From Ruminococcus sp. (GTDB lineage: Bacteria; Bacillota; Clostridia; Oscillospirales; Acutalibacteraceae), in assembly GCA_004555265.1 (NCBI GenBank), contig SFIQ01000012.1:1-35460 (forward strand): a DNA stretch of 35,460 nt, given 5' to 3'. Each line of letters begins with the position of its first letter. Positions within the stretch are counted from its first letter, which is position 1. The translations under genes and the position numbers were made by a program. Shown here in pieces: positions 14,721 to 23,432 of the stretch. A model generated the notes under the pieces. That model did no database searches. It was not told the DNA's origin and saw nothing but the letters and a program-made list of their open reading frames with translations.

Positions 14721-16514
14721 GTGCCGAAATTGACAGATACAAACAAAGCCGGAACCATTCGCAAAGTTGCCGGCCCTCTGATTGTCGCGGACGGTATGCG
14801 CGACGTGCAGATGCACGACGTGGTACGCGTCAGCGAGAAAAAACTGATCGGCGAAGTCATTGAACTGCGGGAGGACAAAGCCTCCATTCAGGTTTACGAA
14901 GACACCGCGGGCATCGGCCCCGGCGAACCTGTATATGTGACGGGTGAGCCGCTCTCCGTAGAACTTGCGCCCGGTCTGATTGAAAGTATTTACGACGGGA
15001 TTCAGCGCCCGTTGACCGAAATCGCCAAAGCGGAGGGCGACCGTATTTCGCGCGGGGTGGAAGTCCCGAAATTAGACCGCGAGAAGAAATGGACCTTCGT
15101 TCCCGTTGCCGCTGTCGGCGACAGCGTTTCGGCGGGCGATGTGCTCGGCACGGTGGAGGAAACCGCCGCCGTCACACAAAAGATTATGGTGCCCTACGGC
15201 GTGTCGGGCACGGTGGAATGGATTTTTGACGGCGAAGCGACGATTTTAGAGCCGATTGCACGCATCAAAGATGAAAAAGGCAATGTGAAAGAGTTACCGA
15301 TGCTGCAAAAATGGCCCGTTCGCCGCCGCAGACCGTATAAAACCAAAAAAGTCCCGAAAGAGCCGATGATTACCGGTCAGCGCATTATTGACGCGCTGTT
15401 CCCCATCGCCAAAGGCGGCGTGGCGTGCGTGCCCGGTCCGTTCGGTTCGGGCAAAACCGTGGTACAGCATCAACTTGCCAAATGGTCGGACAGCGACATT
15501 ATCGTCTATATCGGCTGCGGCGAACGCGGCAACGAAATGACCGATGTTTTAAAGGAATTCCCCGAACTGTTAGACCCGCGCACAGAATTGCCGCTGATGA
15601 AACGCACGGTGCTGATTGCCAACACTTCGGATATGCCCGTTGCCGCGCGTGAAGCGTCGATTTACACCGGCATTACCATTGCGGAATACTTCCGCGACAT
15701 GGGCTACAAAGTTGCGATTATCGCAGACTCCACCTCGCGTTGGGCAGAGGCACTGCGTGAAATGAGCGGACGACTCGAAGAAATGCCCGGTGAAGAGGGC
15801 TACCCCGCCTACCTCTCCACCCGCCTTGCGGAGTTCTATGAGCGCGCGGGCAATGTGGTGTGCTTAGGCAAAGACAACCGCGAGGGTGCGGTTACCGCCA
15901 TCGGTGCGGTGTCCCCGCCCGGCGGCGACACGAGTGAACCCGTTTCGCAGGCGACACTGCGTATCGTCAAGGTGTTCTGGGGGTTGAGTGCCGACCTCGC
16001 GTATCAGCGCCACTTCCCCGCGATTGATTGGTTGAAGAGTTATTCCCTGTATACCAATACCTTAAATCCGTATTTCAACGACCATATTGATGAAAACTGG
16101 TCGCAAAAAATCGACCGCGTGCGCGCGCTGTTACAGCAGGAGTCGGAACTCAATGAAATTGTCAGTTTGGTCGGCTTTGACTCTTTGGGCGAAAAAGACC
16201 GTCTGAATTTGGAGTGTGCCCGCAGTATCCGTGAGGACTTCTTACAGCAAAACGCCTTCCGTGAAGTTGACCGTTTCACCCCGCCCGAAAAGCAGGCGGA
16301 AATGCTGGATAGTATCCTCTACTGGTTTGATTTGGCGTCTGCCGCCGTGAAAGACGGCGCGTCTTGTACAGATGCCACGCCGGAGGACTTAATGATGCGC
16401 ATTGCCGCGATGAAATATGAGCCGGAGGACACTTGGGCTTCCTATTATCAAAGTTTGCGCGCAGATTTACAAACCTACTTCCGTACACTTGACCGCAAAG
16501 GAGGCGACGAATAA
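14721..16514 (+). CDS. ntpA: V-type ATP synthase catalytic subunit A
   Basis: A 597-residue catalytic subunit. The N-terminal beta-barrel (TIRKVAGPLIVADGM) is followed by the A-type-specific insertion (~110-200) and the nucleotide-binding domain. The latter has the Walker A GPFGSGKT at residues 239-246, the catalytic-Glu motif GCGERGNEMTD and the Walker B VAIIADSTSRWAEALRE. The C-terminal helical domain is complete. The start is GTG at 14721 (AAAGG only 3 nt away) or TTG at 14730 (AGGTG better spaced); this does not affect the domains. It overlaps subunit B by 1 bp. Confidence 0.96.
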   Translation: MPKLTDTNKAGTIRKVAGPLIVADGMRDVQMHDVVRVSEKKLIGEVIELREDKASIQVYEDTAGIGPGEPVYVTGEPLSVELAPGLIESIYDGIQRPLTEIAKAEGDRISRGVEVPKLDREKKWTFVPVAAVGDSVSAGDVLGTVEETAAVTQKIMVPYGVSGTVEWIFDGEATILEPIARIKDEKGNVKELPMLQKWPVRRRRPYKTKKVPKEPMITGQRIIDALFPIAKGGVACVPGPFGSGKTVVQHQLAKWSDSDIIVYIGCGERGNEMTDVLKEFPELLDPRTELPLMKRTVLIANTSDMPVAAREASIYTGITIAEYFRDMGYKVAIIADSTSRWAEALREMSGRLEEMPGEEGYPAYLSTRLAEFYERAGNVVCLGKDNREGAVTAIGAVSPPGGDTSEPVSQATLRIVKVFWGLSADLAYQRHFPAIDWLKSYSLYTNTLNPYFNDHIDENWSQKIDRVRALLQQESELNEIVSLVGFDSLGEKDRLNLECARSIREDFLQQNAFREVDRFTPPEKQAEMLDSILYWFDLASAAVKDGASCTDATPEDLMMRIAAMKYEPEDTWASYYQSLRADLQTYFRTLDRKGGDE

Positions 16515-17896
16515 TGCGCAAAGACTACAAAACCATTAAAGAACTCGTCGGTCCTCTGCTGATGGTTGACTGCGTGGAAAATGTGAAATACGACGAACTG
16601 GTCGAAATTCACGAAAAAGACGGCCGCGTGCGCTTAGGCAAAGTGCTCGAAGCCAAAGACAATATTGCGTTGGTGCAGTTGTTTGAAAGTGCCGACGGCT
16701 TGCAGATTTCCGAATCCAAAGCGCGCTTTTTGGGGCATGGGTTGGAACTTTCCGTCTCGCCCGAAATCATCGGGCGCGTGTTTGACGGCATCGGCAGACC
16801 CATTGACGGCGGCGCACCGATTGTTTCCGACGAAAAGTTGGATATTAACGGCACGCCGATTAACCCCGCCGCACGCGACTACCCTGCCGAGTTTATTCAA
16901 ACGGGCGTTTCCGCGATTGACGGCTTAAACACGCTCGTCCGCGGGCAAAAACTCCCGATTTTCTCCGGCTCCGGACTTCCCCACGAACAACTTGCCGCCC
17001 AAATCGCGCGGCAGGCAAAAGTGCGCGGTACAGACGATGAATTCGCCGTGGTGTTCGCCGCAATCGGCATCACCTTTGAGCAGGCGGAGTTTTTCCGCGA
17101 GGATTTCCGCCGTACAGGCTCTATCGCGCGTTCCGTGCTGTTCTTAAACCTTGCCGACGACCCCGCTGTGGAGCGTATTGCCACGCCGCGTATGGCAATC
17201 ACCTGCGCGGAATATTTGGCGTACACCTTGGGGATGCACGTGCTCGTCATTATGACCGATATGACCAACTACGCCGATGCATTGCGTGAAGTTTCCGCTT
17301 CGCGTAAGGAAGTCCCCGGCAGACGCGGCTACCCCGGCTATTTATACACCGACCTTGCGTCTTTGTATGAACGCGCGGGGCGCATCAACGGCAAAAAGGG
17401 CTCGATTACGCAAATCCCGATTTTGACGATGCCCGAGGACGACAAAACCCACCCCATTCCCGACCTTACGGGCTATATCACCGAGGGGCAGATTATTCTG
17501 TCGCGTGAACTCTATATGAAAGGCATTCAGCCGCCGATTAACGTACTCCCCTCTTTGTCGAGACTGAAAAACAAAGGTATCGGCACGGGCAAAACGCGTG
17601 AGGATCACGCCGACACGATGGATCAGTTGTTCGCGGCATACGCGCGCGGCAAGCAGGCGGCGGAACTCGCCGTGGTTTTGGGCGACTCGGCGCTTTCGGA
17701 TATGGATAAAAAATACGCGGAATTCGCCACCGCCTTTGAGGAAAAATATGTTTCACAAGGGTATGAGACCGACCGCAGTATTGAGGACACCCTCGCCATC
17801 GGTTGGGAACTGTTGTCGATGCTCCCGCGCACGGAATTGAAGCGTATTCACAAGGAATACATTGAACAGTATATGCCAAAGGGCGGTGAAGTCTGA
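16514..17896 (+). CDS. ntpB: V-type ATP synthase regulatory subunit B
   Basis: 460 residues. It is homologous to the A subunit but carries a degenerate P-loop (PIFSGSGLPHEQLAAQI), as expected for non-catalytic B subunits. The downstream VLVIMTDMTNYADALREVSA, RRGYPGYLYTDLASLYERAG and conserved Arg-finger region (PSLSRLKNKGIGTGKTR) are intact. Its ATG overlaps the TAA of subunit A, and its TGA overlaps the ATG of D, so stoichiometric expression is favoured. Confidence 0.96.
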   Translation: MRKDYKTIKELVGPLLMVDCVENVKYDELVEIHEKDGRVRLGKVLEAKDNIALVQLFESADGLQISESKARFLGHGLELSVSPEIIGRVFDGIGRPIDGGAPIVSDEKLDINGTPINPAARDYPAEFIQTGVSAIDGLNTLVRGQKLPIFSGSGLPHEQLAAQIARQAKVRGTDDEFAVVFAAIGITFEQAEFFREDFRRTGSIARSVLFLNLADDPAVERIATPRMAITCAEYLAYTLGMHVLVIMTDMTNYADALREVSASRKEVPGRRGYPGYLYTDLASLYERAGRINGKKGSITQIPILTMPEDDKTHPIPDLTGYITEGQIILSRELYMKGIQPPINVLPSLSRLKNKGIGTGKTREDHADTMDQLFAAYARGKQAAELAVVLGDSALSDMDKKYAEFATAFEEKYVSQGYETDRSIEDTLAIGWELLSMLPRTELKRIHKEYIEQYMPKGGEV

Positions 17897-18519
17897 TGGC
17901 AACCGTTACGCCCACCAGAATGGAGTTGCAAAAGACCAAAAAGCGCCTTGCAACCGCCACGCGCGGGCACAAACTGTTAAAAGATAAGCAAGACGAAATG
18001 GCGCGGCAGTTTATGCTGTATATTCGCCGTGACCGCGAACTGCGCCGCGAAATTGAAACCCTTTTGGGCGAGGCGATGGGGCAAATGAGCCTTGCCGAAG
18101 CCGAAATGGGCACGGCGGCGCTCGAAGAAGCGCTGATGATTTCCGCCGCGGCGAAGTCACCCGATTTGGAAGTGCGCAACATTATGAGTATGAAAACGCC
18201 GCAGATTACCGCGTCCGCGCAAGGCAACGGCGAAATTGCCTACGGCTTTGCGTTCACTTCGGATAAACTGGACGACGCATATCTTGCCGTCAACGCGCTG
18301 ATGCCGAAACTCTATGAACTCGCGGCGGTGGAAAAGACCTGCGATATGCTGTCCGATGAAATGGAACGCACGCGCAGACGCGTCAACGCCCTCGAATATG
18401 TGATGATTCCACAAATGCAGGCGACGATTAAATACATCACCGCAAAGTTGGAGGACAACGAGCGCAGCAACACCATTCGCTTAATGAAAGTCAAAGAGAT
18501 TATGCACGCCGAAGCGTGA
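17896..18519 (+). CDS. ntpD: V-type ATP synthase subunit D (central shaft)
   Basis: 207 residues forming the antiparallel coiled coil that rotates inside A3B3. The N-terminal PTRMELQKTKKRLATATRGHKLLKDKQDEM and the C-terminal RRRVNALEYVMIPQMQATIKYI are hallmark helices of the family. This is the last gene of the operon; a strong terminator follows 10 nt after the stop. Confidence 0.95.
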   Translation: MATVTPTRMELQKTKKRLATATRGHKLLKDKQDEMARQFMLYIRRDRELRREIETLLGEAMGQMSLAEAEMGTAALEEALMISAAAKSPDLEVRNIMSMKTPQITASAQGNGEIAYGFAFTSDKLDDAYLAVNALMPKLYELAAVEKTCDMLSDEMERTRRRVNALEYVMIPQMQATIKYITAKLEDNERSNTIRLMKVKEIMHAEA

Positions 18520-18528
18520 CAAAAAAGG

Positions 18529-18573
18529 AACAGGGCTTTCCGTTTTACCCGCGGAAAGCCCTGTTTCGTTTTT
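18529..18573. terminator. Bidirectional terminator after the V-ATPase operon
   Basis: AACAGGGCTTTCCG pairs perfectly with CGGAAAGCCCTGTT and is followed by TCGTTTTT on the plus strand. A-tracts on the other flank let it also serve the convergent membrane operon. Confidence 0.92.
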
Positions 18574-18580
18574 GCATTTT

Positions 18581-19246
18581 TTATTTTATAATTTTCAGTT
18601 TGAGCATCACAAGTGCGCCCGCAATCGCGGCAATGATGGTAATGAAAATCATGGTACCGACCGCCATTGTCGGCGCAAATACATACACAAGCACACCGAC
18701 CAAAATGGGGAAAATCGAGATTTTCCAATGCTTTGTAAAATACGAAGCACCCAACGCGCCGAACAGCGCGGGAATCACATAATTAAATGCAGGTGCCAGC
18801 ACAGAGCCCGGTGCGGTGATTTTTGCAATCGACGGCCCGAACGCCAGCACGCCGACGGCAATCACGAGCGTGGTGGTAATCGCAGAGGCGGCAATGGCGA
18901 TGGTGGAAATCACTTCGCCCTCCTCGCTTGTCGCCCGATACCCCGAACGGTCCAGCGCGCTCAACGCGCAGGGCAGTTTCAAATTGGTAATATTGCCCGT
19001 CACGAAGCTCAAATAGGTACCGCCCGCGCCGAGCATAGGCGTGTATGTAATCACTTCCACAATCGCCGTCAGCCAATAAATCGGAATGATTTTTAAAGCG
19101 GCGCTTAAAAAGGTATTCCATGCCGGAAATACGTTGTAATAGAGCGAAAACACAAGCGGCACGGCGAACAGCACGCAAAGGGCGCTAACGGACCAAATAC
19201 TGCCCCACATATGCATTTTATCAATATAGGTTTTCGGATTTTTCAT
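18581..19246 (-). CDS. Integral membrane protein, partner of DUF5058 protein
   Basis: About 221 residues with five to six strongly hydrophobic segments, for example WSVSALCVLFAVPLVFSLYY, IYWLTAIVEVITYTPMLGAG and a C-terminal pair of helices. It includes the soluble-looking motif KLPCALSALDRSGYRATSEEGEV between membrane segments. I do not know a characterised homologue. It is encoded 2 nt downstream of the DUF5058 gene, so the two probably form one complex. The ATG at 19246 is chosen because GGAGGGG is 6 nt upstream; it lies inside the end of the preceding gene. A permease-like role is inferred from topology and pairing only. Confidence 0.7.
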   Translation of the reverse strand: MKNPKTYIDKMHMWGSIWSVSALCVLFAVPLVFSLYYNVFPAWNTFLSAALKIIPIYWLTAIVEVITYTPMLGAGGTYLSFVTGNITNLKLPCALSALDRSGYRATSEEGEVISTIAIAASAITTTLVIAVGVLAFGPSIAKITAPGSVLAPAFNYVIPALFGALGASYFTKHWKISIFPILVGVLVYVFAPTMAVGTMIFITIIAAIAGALVMLKLKIIK

Positions 19247-19248
19247 GT

Positions 19249-20085
19249 TCAACCCCTCCAAACGATGTCGCCGTTTTCGTTATAGGTACGCCATACGAAT
19301 TCCGTCAGTTCACTCGGCAATACCTGCGTCAGCAACACGGCAATGCCCATGGCGCCGAACATGGCAATCGGCAAAACAAACGGTTCTAATTTGGTGAGAT
19401 GCTTCTTTTTGCAAAGCAAATCAAGCGCCACGGTAAATACCATTGCCGAAAGCAGAACAGCAACCGTCATAAAGCCTGCGGACGGGCCGTCTTTTTGCAC
19501 GCCCATAATGCTGCGCGCAATAAACGCCGCCATAATGCCGATGAACGCCGCCGCGCCCAAAATATCGCCGACATTGGCGCTGATTTTTTTCTTGGGCTTT
19601 TCGCCGTCGGCGGCAGTCTCTTCGGTTGCGCCCCCCAACAGCTTGTGCATGGCCTTGTGTATCCGTTTACACAAAAACGGCAGTAACACAAGCGGGAAGC
19701 AAGATCCAACCGTCATTGCCCACGCCACGGTGGAAAATTCCATGGTGTTCAAATCGGAATTTGCCATAGAGGTGTCGAGCGCTTCCAGCGCCGCCTCCGC
19801 CGCCACGGTCTCATACGCCAAATTGCCGATGACGGAAAGGCGTATCCACGGCAAAACATAGCCGAGCGCCGACGCGAGCGCCAACACCGTTGCCAAAATG
19901 GAAATGGCAGGCGCAATCGAAAACAGGGCGCTTGAAATCACCGTTTGTTTCATTTTTGCGGTTTCAATGCCCAACGCCCTGCCGCGTTTCCATGCTTTGA
20001 CAAGAAAGAACAGGGACTGCACTGTGACAAACACGACAACCAACGCCGCGAGCGCATACATAACCCCGCTGTTTTTAAAATCCAT
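19249..20085 (-). CDS. DUF5058-family membrane protein
   Basis: A 278-residue polytopic protein. The start MYALAALVVVFVTVQSLFFLVKAWKRGRALGIE and the block TVISSALFSIAPAISILATVLALASALGYVLPWIRLSVIGNLAYE match DUF5058 proteins of Firmicutes as I remember them. There are about seven hydrophobic segments and a central charged loop (GATEETAADGEKPKKK). The biochemical function is unknown. AGGAGG stands 7 nt before the ATG. It is first gene of a two-gene operon with a near-consensus promoter and a terminator-like hairpin in the leader. Confidence 0.8.
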   Translation of the reverse strand: MDFKNSGVMYALAALVVVFVTVQSLFFLVKAWKRGRALGIETAKMKQTVISSALFSIAPAISILATVLALASALGYVLPWIRLSVIGNLAYETVAAEAALEALDTSMANSDLNTMEFSTVAWAMTVGSCFPLVLLPFLCKRIHKAMHKLLGGATEETAADGEKPKKKISANVGDILGAAAFIGIMAAFIARSIMGVQKDGPSAGFMTVAVLLSAMVFTVALDLLCKKKHLTKLEPFVLPIAMFGAMGIAVLLTQVLPSELTEFVWRTYNENGDIVWRG

Positions 20086-20109
20086 CTTTATGCCTCCTTG
20101 TTTGAAATG

Positions 20110-20142
20110 AAAAAAGACACGGATTATGCAGAACGCCGTGCC
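20110..20142 (-). promoter_or_regulatory. Terminator-like hairpin in the DUF5058 leader (possible attenuator)
   Basis: On the minus strand GGCACGG pairs with CCGTGTC (one G-U) and is followed by six T. It lies between the promoter (20155-20183) and the start codon at 20085. Its pairing starts only about 5 nt after the expected transcription start. Confidence 0.55.
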
Positions 20143-20154
20143 TGTAACAAAAAG

Positions 20155-20183
20155 AATATAGCATATTTTTTAAAAATATTCAA
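20155..20183 (-). promoter_or_regulatory. Promoter of the DUF5058 operon
   Basis: On the minus strand TTGAAT (20178-20183), a 17-nt spacer and TATATT (20155-20160) with an extended TG motif. Confidence 0.75.
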
Positions 20184-20232
20184 TATCCCTTTCACAAATT
20201 ACGGATTTCTCGGCGGATATATTTAATTTTGC

Positions 20233-20273
20233 GGGATTTGAGATTCTTCACTTCGTTCAGAATGACATATCCC
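20233..20273. repeat. Short interspersed hairpin repeat candidate
   Basis: Nested arms GGGAT / ATCCC and ATTCT / AGAAT enclose CACTTCGTTC. The core GATTCTTCACTTCGTTCAGA resembles a small dispersed intergenic repeat often seen in Clostridia, by memory only; one copy is present here. Confidence 0.45.
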
Positions 20274-20309
20274 CCGAACTTCCACGCACAAGATGCCGAC
20301 AAAGAACAA

Positions 20310-20339
20310 GCGCACACGAGTTCTCGTGTGCGCTTTTTG
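20310..20339. terminator. Strong terminator hairpin
   Basis: A perfect 11-bp stem, GCGCACACGAG / CTCGTGTGCGC, with a 2-nt loop and TTTTT on the plus strand. On the minus strand it ends the zinc-ribbon gene and is followed by TTGTTCTTT. Confidence 0.85.
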
Positions 20340-20373
20340 CATAATCTATTGAAATTGAAAAGAATTTAATAAT

Positions 20374-20655
20374 TTATGCCTGTTCTTCCTTCATCTTTGC
20401 AAAGCATTCGCTGCAATACACCGGACGGTCGTCACGGGGTTGGAAAGGAACGCGTGCTTCGCCGCCGCAAGCAGCGCAAGTTGCGGTGAACATTTCTCTT
20501 TCCCCTCTGGCTGCGTTCTTTCTTGCATCACGGCAGGGTTTGCAGCGTTGGGGCTCATTCACGAAACCCTTTTCGGCGTAAAATTCCTGCTCGCCTGCGG
20601 TGAATACAAATTCGTTGCCGCAATCCTTGCAGATGATGGTCTTGTCTTCGTACAT
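20374..20655 (-). CDS. Small zinc-ribbon protein (CxxC-type)
   Basis: 93 residues with two four-Cys zinc-binding units. The first has IICKDCGNEF and QRCKPCRDARK; the second has TCAACGG and VYCSECF. Proteins beginning MYEDKTIICKDCGNEFVFTAGEQEFYAEKGF are common in Clostridia and are often mislabelled cytochrome C551, but there is no haem motif (CxxCH). A regulatory or nucleic-acid-binding role is a guess. GAGGT lies 6 nt before ATG 20655; longer upstream reading adds a poor basic extension with no ribosome site. Confidence 0.82.
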   Translation of the reverse strand: MYEDKTIICKDCGNEFVFTAGEQEFYAEKGFVNEPQRCKPCRDARKNAARGEREMFTATCAACGGEARVPFQPRDDRPVYCSECFAKMKEEQA

Positions 20656-20772
20656 TTTGCTACCTCGCTTGAAAAAAATATTTTTACCCCGAGCGGGTTT
20701 GCACCGCTGCATACTGTCCATGCTCTCCTTGCTGAGAAAGGGCTTGTTTATGAAATTTTGCCGAAACGGGAT

Positions 20773-21345
20773 TTAGAATTGCTCCGCTTTCAGCTTGTGG
20801 CGAACCCTTTGCAGTGCATTGTCAACAGATTTGGGCGTTTTGCCGAGGCGCTCGGCGATTTCACGATAAGAAAGACCGCTCAAAAACAGGTACAGCACCG
20901 TGCGTTCGTTGGAAGACAGCTTGGTATCCACACGGCGCAACAGAGTTTCACATTCCTCCCGCAGGTCACCGTATGCCTCCACCGTCAATTCGGGGGCGGG
21001 AACATCCGCATCCAGCGGAACGGTATCCTGCGTACGCACGCTTTTCGAGCCGCTTACCTTTCGCAAAGCCGAAATCATCCGGTTGCGAATACAAACACCG
21101 GCATAGGTCGTGAAAGACGCTTCGGCACCGATTTGATAGGTATGTACCGCCGAAAGGAGCGCGAGCATCCCCTCCTGCACCAAGTCATCTGCATCCAAAT
21201 CGGCACAGGCAGAAGCGGCTGCACGGGCGCGCATGGCGGGCATCAACGCTGCCGCCAAACGGGCAAACGCTGCATCGTCCCCCTGCCGCGCGGCGAGCAC
21301 CAACTCGTCCAACGAGGTGTCGGTTTGGTTCGATTTTTCGGACAA
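20773..21345 (-). CDS. RNA polymerase sigma-70 family factor, SigH-like
   Basis: A 190-residue sigma factor with region 2 (DLDADDLVQEGMLALLSAVHTYQ, then SFTTYAGVCIRNRMISALRK) and region 4 (LSSNERTVLYLFLSGLSYREIAERLGKTPKSVDNALQRVRHKL). Region 3 is reduced, so it resembles SigH (Spo0H) and related alternative factors more than SigA. SigH directs early sporulation and competence genes in Bacillus; the regulon here is unknown. The start chosen is TTG at 21345 with GAGGTGA 5 nt upstream. Its promoter carries a palindrome over the -10 box. The zinc-ribbon gene follows after 117 nt. Confidence 0.85.
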   Translation of the reverse strand: MSEKSNQTDTSLDELVLAARQGDDAAFARLAAALMPAMRARAAASACADLDADDLVQEGMLALLSAVHTYQIGAEASFTTYAGVCIRNRMISALRKVSGSKSVRTQDTVPLDADVPAPELTVEAYGDLREECETLLRRVDTKLSSNERTVLYLFLSGLSYREIAERLGKTPKSVDNALQRVRHKLKAEQF

Positions 21346-21375
21346 AACGGTCACCTCACAAATGGGAATAAAGCG

Positions 21376-21413
21376 TACAATATGTATTGTACCATAAAAA
21401 TCGTATTTGTCAA
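21376..21413 (-). promoter_or_regulatory. Promoter of the sigma gene with palindromic operator
   Basis: On the minus strand TTGACA (21408-21413), a 16-nt spacer and an extended TGGTACAAT (-10 at 21386-21391). The -10 is one arm of a perfect inverted repeat GTACAAT-4-ATTGTAC (21376-21393), a placement typical of repressor sites. Confidence 0.75.
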
Positions 21414-21462
21414 TAAATTTTTTGTATAAACTGTATAAAAAGACATTTTTTGACGCTCTTTT

Positions 21463-21498
21463 TACAAAATGTGCGCAAACGCGACGGTTTGCGCACAT
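21463..21498 (-). terminator. Terminator after pgm and the small membrane peptide
   Basis: A 12-bp perfect stem, ATGTGCGCAAAC / GTTTGCGCACAT, with a 6-nt loop. On the minus strand it is followed by TTTGT. It lies 8 nt downstream of the 34-codon gene's stop. Confidence 0.8.
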
Positions 21499-21506
21499 GC
21501 CCCGTT

Positions 21507-21611
21507 TTATAAATTCCCGAACACGCTCACAAGCACGGTAACCGTACCGCCGAGCATCAGCACCGCCAGCACCACGGCAATTACACGGACGGCAACTTTA
21601 CTGTTCATCAT
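21507..21611 (-). CDS. Small single-span membrane protein, 34 residues
   Basis: Reading from ATG at 21611: MMNSKVAVRVIAVVLAVLM followed by LGGTVTVLVSVFGNL and TAA. The peptide is one hydrophobic helix of about 24 residues with a basic N-terminus. AAAGGAAG precedes the ATG by about 10 nt. It lies 17 nt downstream of pgm on the same strand and is closed by a strong terminator, so it is the last gene of that transcript. No function is recognised. Conserved tiny hydrophobic peptides of this kind exist in Clostridia. Confidence 0.65.
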   Translation of the reverse strand: MMNSKVAVRVIAVVLAVLMLGGTVTVLVSVFGNL

Positions 21612-21628
21612 ATTCAAAAGACTTCCTT

Positions 21629-23347
21629 TCAAATGCCGAGGCGTTTTTCCATATCCTTGGCGATTGCATCGGCTTTTGCCTGCGCGTTTTCGCGTGTATC
21701 GGCAACAGAGGTAATATACATTTTGATTTTCGGCTCGGTGCCCGACGGACGCACAATCACGCTGTCCTCACCTGCCAAACGGTATTGGAGCACATTGGAT
21801 TTCGGCAAATCCACTGCGGTTTCTCCGCCGGTTGTCAAATCCTTGCAAACGCTTGCTTTGTAGTCGGTAATGCTTTCGACTGCCTCGCCCCCGATTTCCT
21901 TCGGCGGATTTTCGCGCAGGGCGTTCATCATATCCGCCATTTTCTGCATACCCGCCGCGCCCTCGAAGTTGAAGTTCAACAGGGTGTTTAAATACAGTCC
22001 GTACTTTTTGTAAATGCTTTGCATAAAGTCATACAGGCTCATGCCCTTTGCCTTGTAATATGCCGCCATTTCGCAAATGAGCATCGAGGCGACCACCGCG
22101 TCCTTATCGCGGCAATGCGCGCCGCGCAAATAGCCGTAAGACTCCTCCATACCGATAATATAGCGGTCGGCTTCGCCTTTTTCTTCGAGTTTGGTGACCA
22201 ATTCACCGATATACTTAAATCCTGTCAGCAAATCGGCGGTTTCGGCACCGTAGTTTTCGGCAATTTTCGCCACCAAGCGTGAGGTAACGATGGTTTTGAC
22301 CACAATCGGATTTTGCGGGAGTTTTCCCTGTGCCGAAAGCGTTGAGAGCACATATTCCGTCAGCATTGCCCCGACTTCGTTGCCGGTCATCAGTTTATAT
22401 TCGCCGCCGTCCAGCACCGCAATGCCCACACGGTCACAATCGGGGTCGGTGGCAAGCAGTAAATCCGCTTTTTTCGTTTCGGAAAGCGCAATCGCGCGTT
22501 CAAACGCCTGCCGAATTTCGGGGTTCGGGTACGGGCAGGTCGGGAAATTGCCGTCGGGCAATTCCTGCTCGGGCACAACGGTCACATCGCGAATGCCGAT
22601 GCGCTTTAAAATCTCGCGCACGTGCAAATTCCCTGTGCCATTGAGCGGGGTGTAAATCACGGACAAATCCGAGGTTTTGCACACTTCGGGGTTGACCTGC
22701 GCTTTTAAGACTTCTTCGTAAAAGCCCTCAAATACATCGCGTTCAATATAGCGGATTTTCCCCTCTGCCAACGCTTCGTCGAAATCCGTGGTTTTCACGC
22801 CGGAGAACATATCGACCTTTTGAATGTATGCATAGGTCTTTGCCGCCGCCGCGTCGGTCATTTGGTAGCCGTTGGGGTCATAGCATTTATAGCCGTTGTA
22901 TTTTGAGGGGTTGTGGCTTGCGGTGATGATAATCCCCGAACTGCATTTTAAGGTGCGCACCGCGTAAGAGAGCATCGGCGTGGGCACGAGTTCGGGATAC
23001 AAATACACCTCGATGCCGTTTGCCGCCAAAACACACGCCGCCGAACGCGCAAACACATCGGATTTAATGCGCGAGTCGTAGGCAATGGCGATAGACGGAT
23101 TCTCGAAATCCTCATTCAAATAATCGGCAAGCCCCTGCGTCGCCTGATTAACGGTGTAGATATTCATACGGTTGGTGCCCGCGCCTATAACGCCGCGCAA
23201 GCCCGCCGTGCCGAATTCGAGATTTTTGTAGAAACGGTCGAGGATTTCGTCCTCGTTCCCTTTTACGCTTTCAAGCTCCGGCAATAAGTCTGCGTCCGCC
23301 GTTGCTTTTTCGCACCAAAGTGCATATAAACTATGTATATCGTTCAT
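21629..23347 (-). CDS. pgm: Phosphoglucomutase / phosphomannomutase (alpha-D-phosphohexomutase)
   Basis: A 572-residue phosphohexomutase of the PgcA type that interconverts glucose-1-P and glucose-6-P through a phosphoserine. The active-site loop is TASHNPSKYNGYK with the phosphorylated Ser at residue 144. The metal-binding loop is DPDCDRVG, the sugar loop is GMEESYG and the phosphate-binding loop is RPSGTEPKIKMY. All four domains are complete. The ATG has AGGAGG 7 nt upstream and a good promoter. The final codons lie 17 nt before a 34-residue membrane peptide gene. Confidence 0.95.
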   Translation of the reverse strand: MNDIHSLYALWCEKATADADLLPELESVKGNEDEILDRFYKNLEFGTAGLRGVIGAGTNRMNIYTVNQATQGLADYLNEDFENPSIAIAYDSRIKSDVFARSAACVLAANGIEVYLYPELVPTPMLSYAVRTLKCSSGIIITASHNPSKYNGYKCYDPNGYQMTDAAAAKTYAYIQKVDMFSGVKTTDFDEALAEGKIRYIERDVFEGFYEEVLKAQVNPEVCKTSDLSVIYTPLNGTGNLHVREILKRIGIRDVTVVPEQELPDGNFPTCPYPNPEIRQAFERAIALSETKKADLLLATDPDCDRVGIAVLDGGEYKLMTGNEVGAMLTEYVLSTLSAQGKLPQNPIVVKTIVTSRLVAKIAENYGAETADLLTGFKYIGELVTKLEEKGEADRYIIGMEESYGYLRGAHCRDKDAVVASMLICEMAAYYKAKGMSLYDFMQSIYKKYGLYLNTLLNFNFEGAAGMQKMADMMNALRENPPKEIGGEAVESITDYKASVCKDLTTGGETAVDLPKSNVLQYRLAGEDSVIVRPSGTEPKIKMYITSVADTRENAQAKADAIAKDMEKRLGI

Positions 23348-23389
23348 TGAAAAGCCTCCTGCACATTCTCTGAATTTGTATATATAAGA

Positions 23390-23418
23390 ATTATACTACA
23401 AAACCTCGTTTTGTGCAA
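23390..23418 (-). promoter_or_regulatory. Promoter of pgm
   Basis: On the minus strand TTGCAC (23413-23418), a 17-nt spacer and a perfect TATAAT (23390-23395). Confidence 0.8.
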
Positions 23419-23432
23419 TCAAAAACTGTCGA

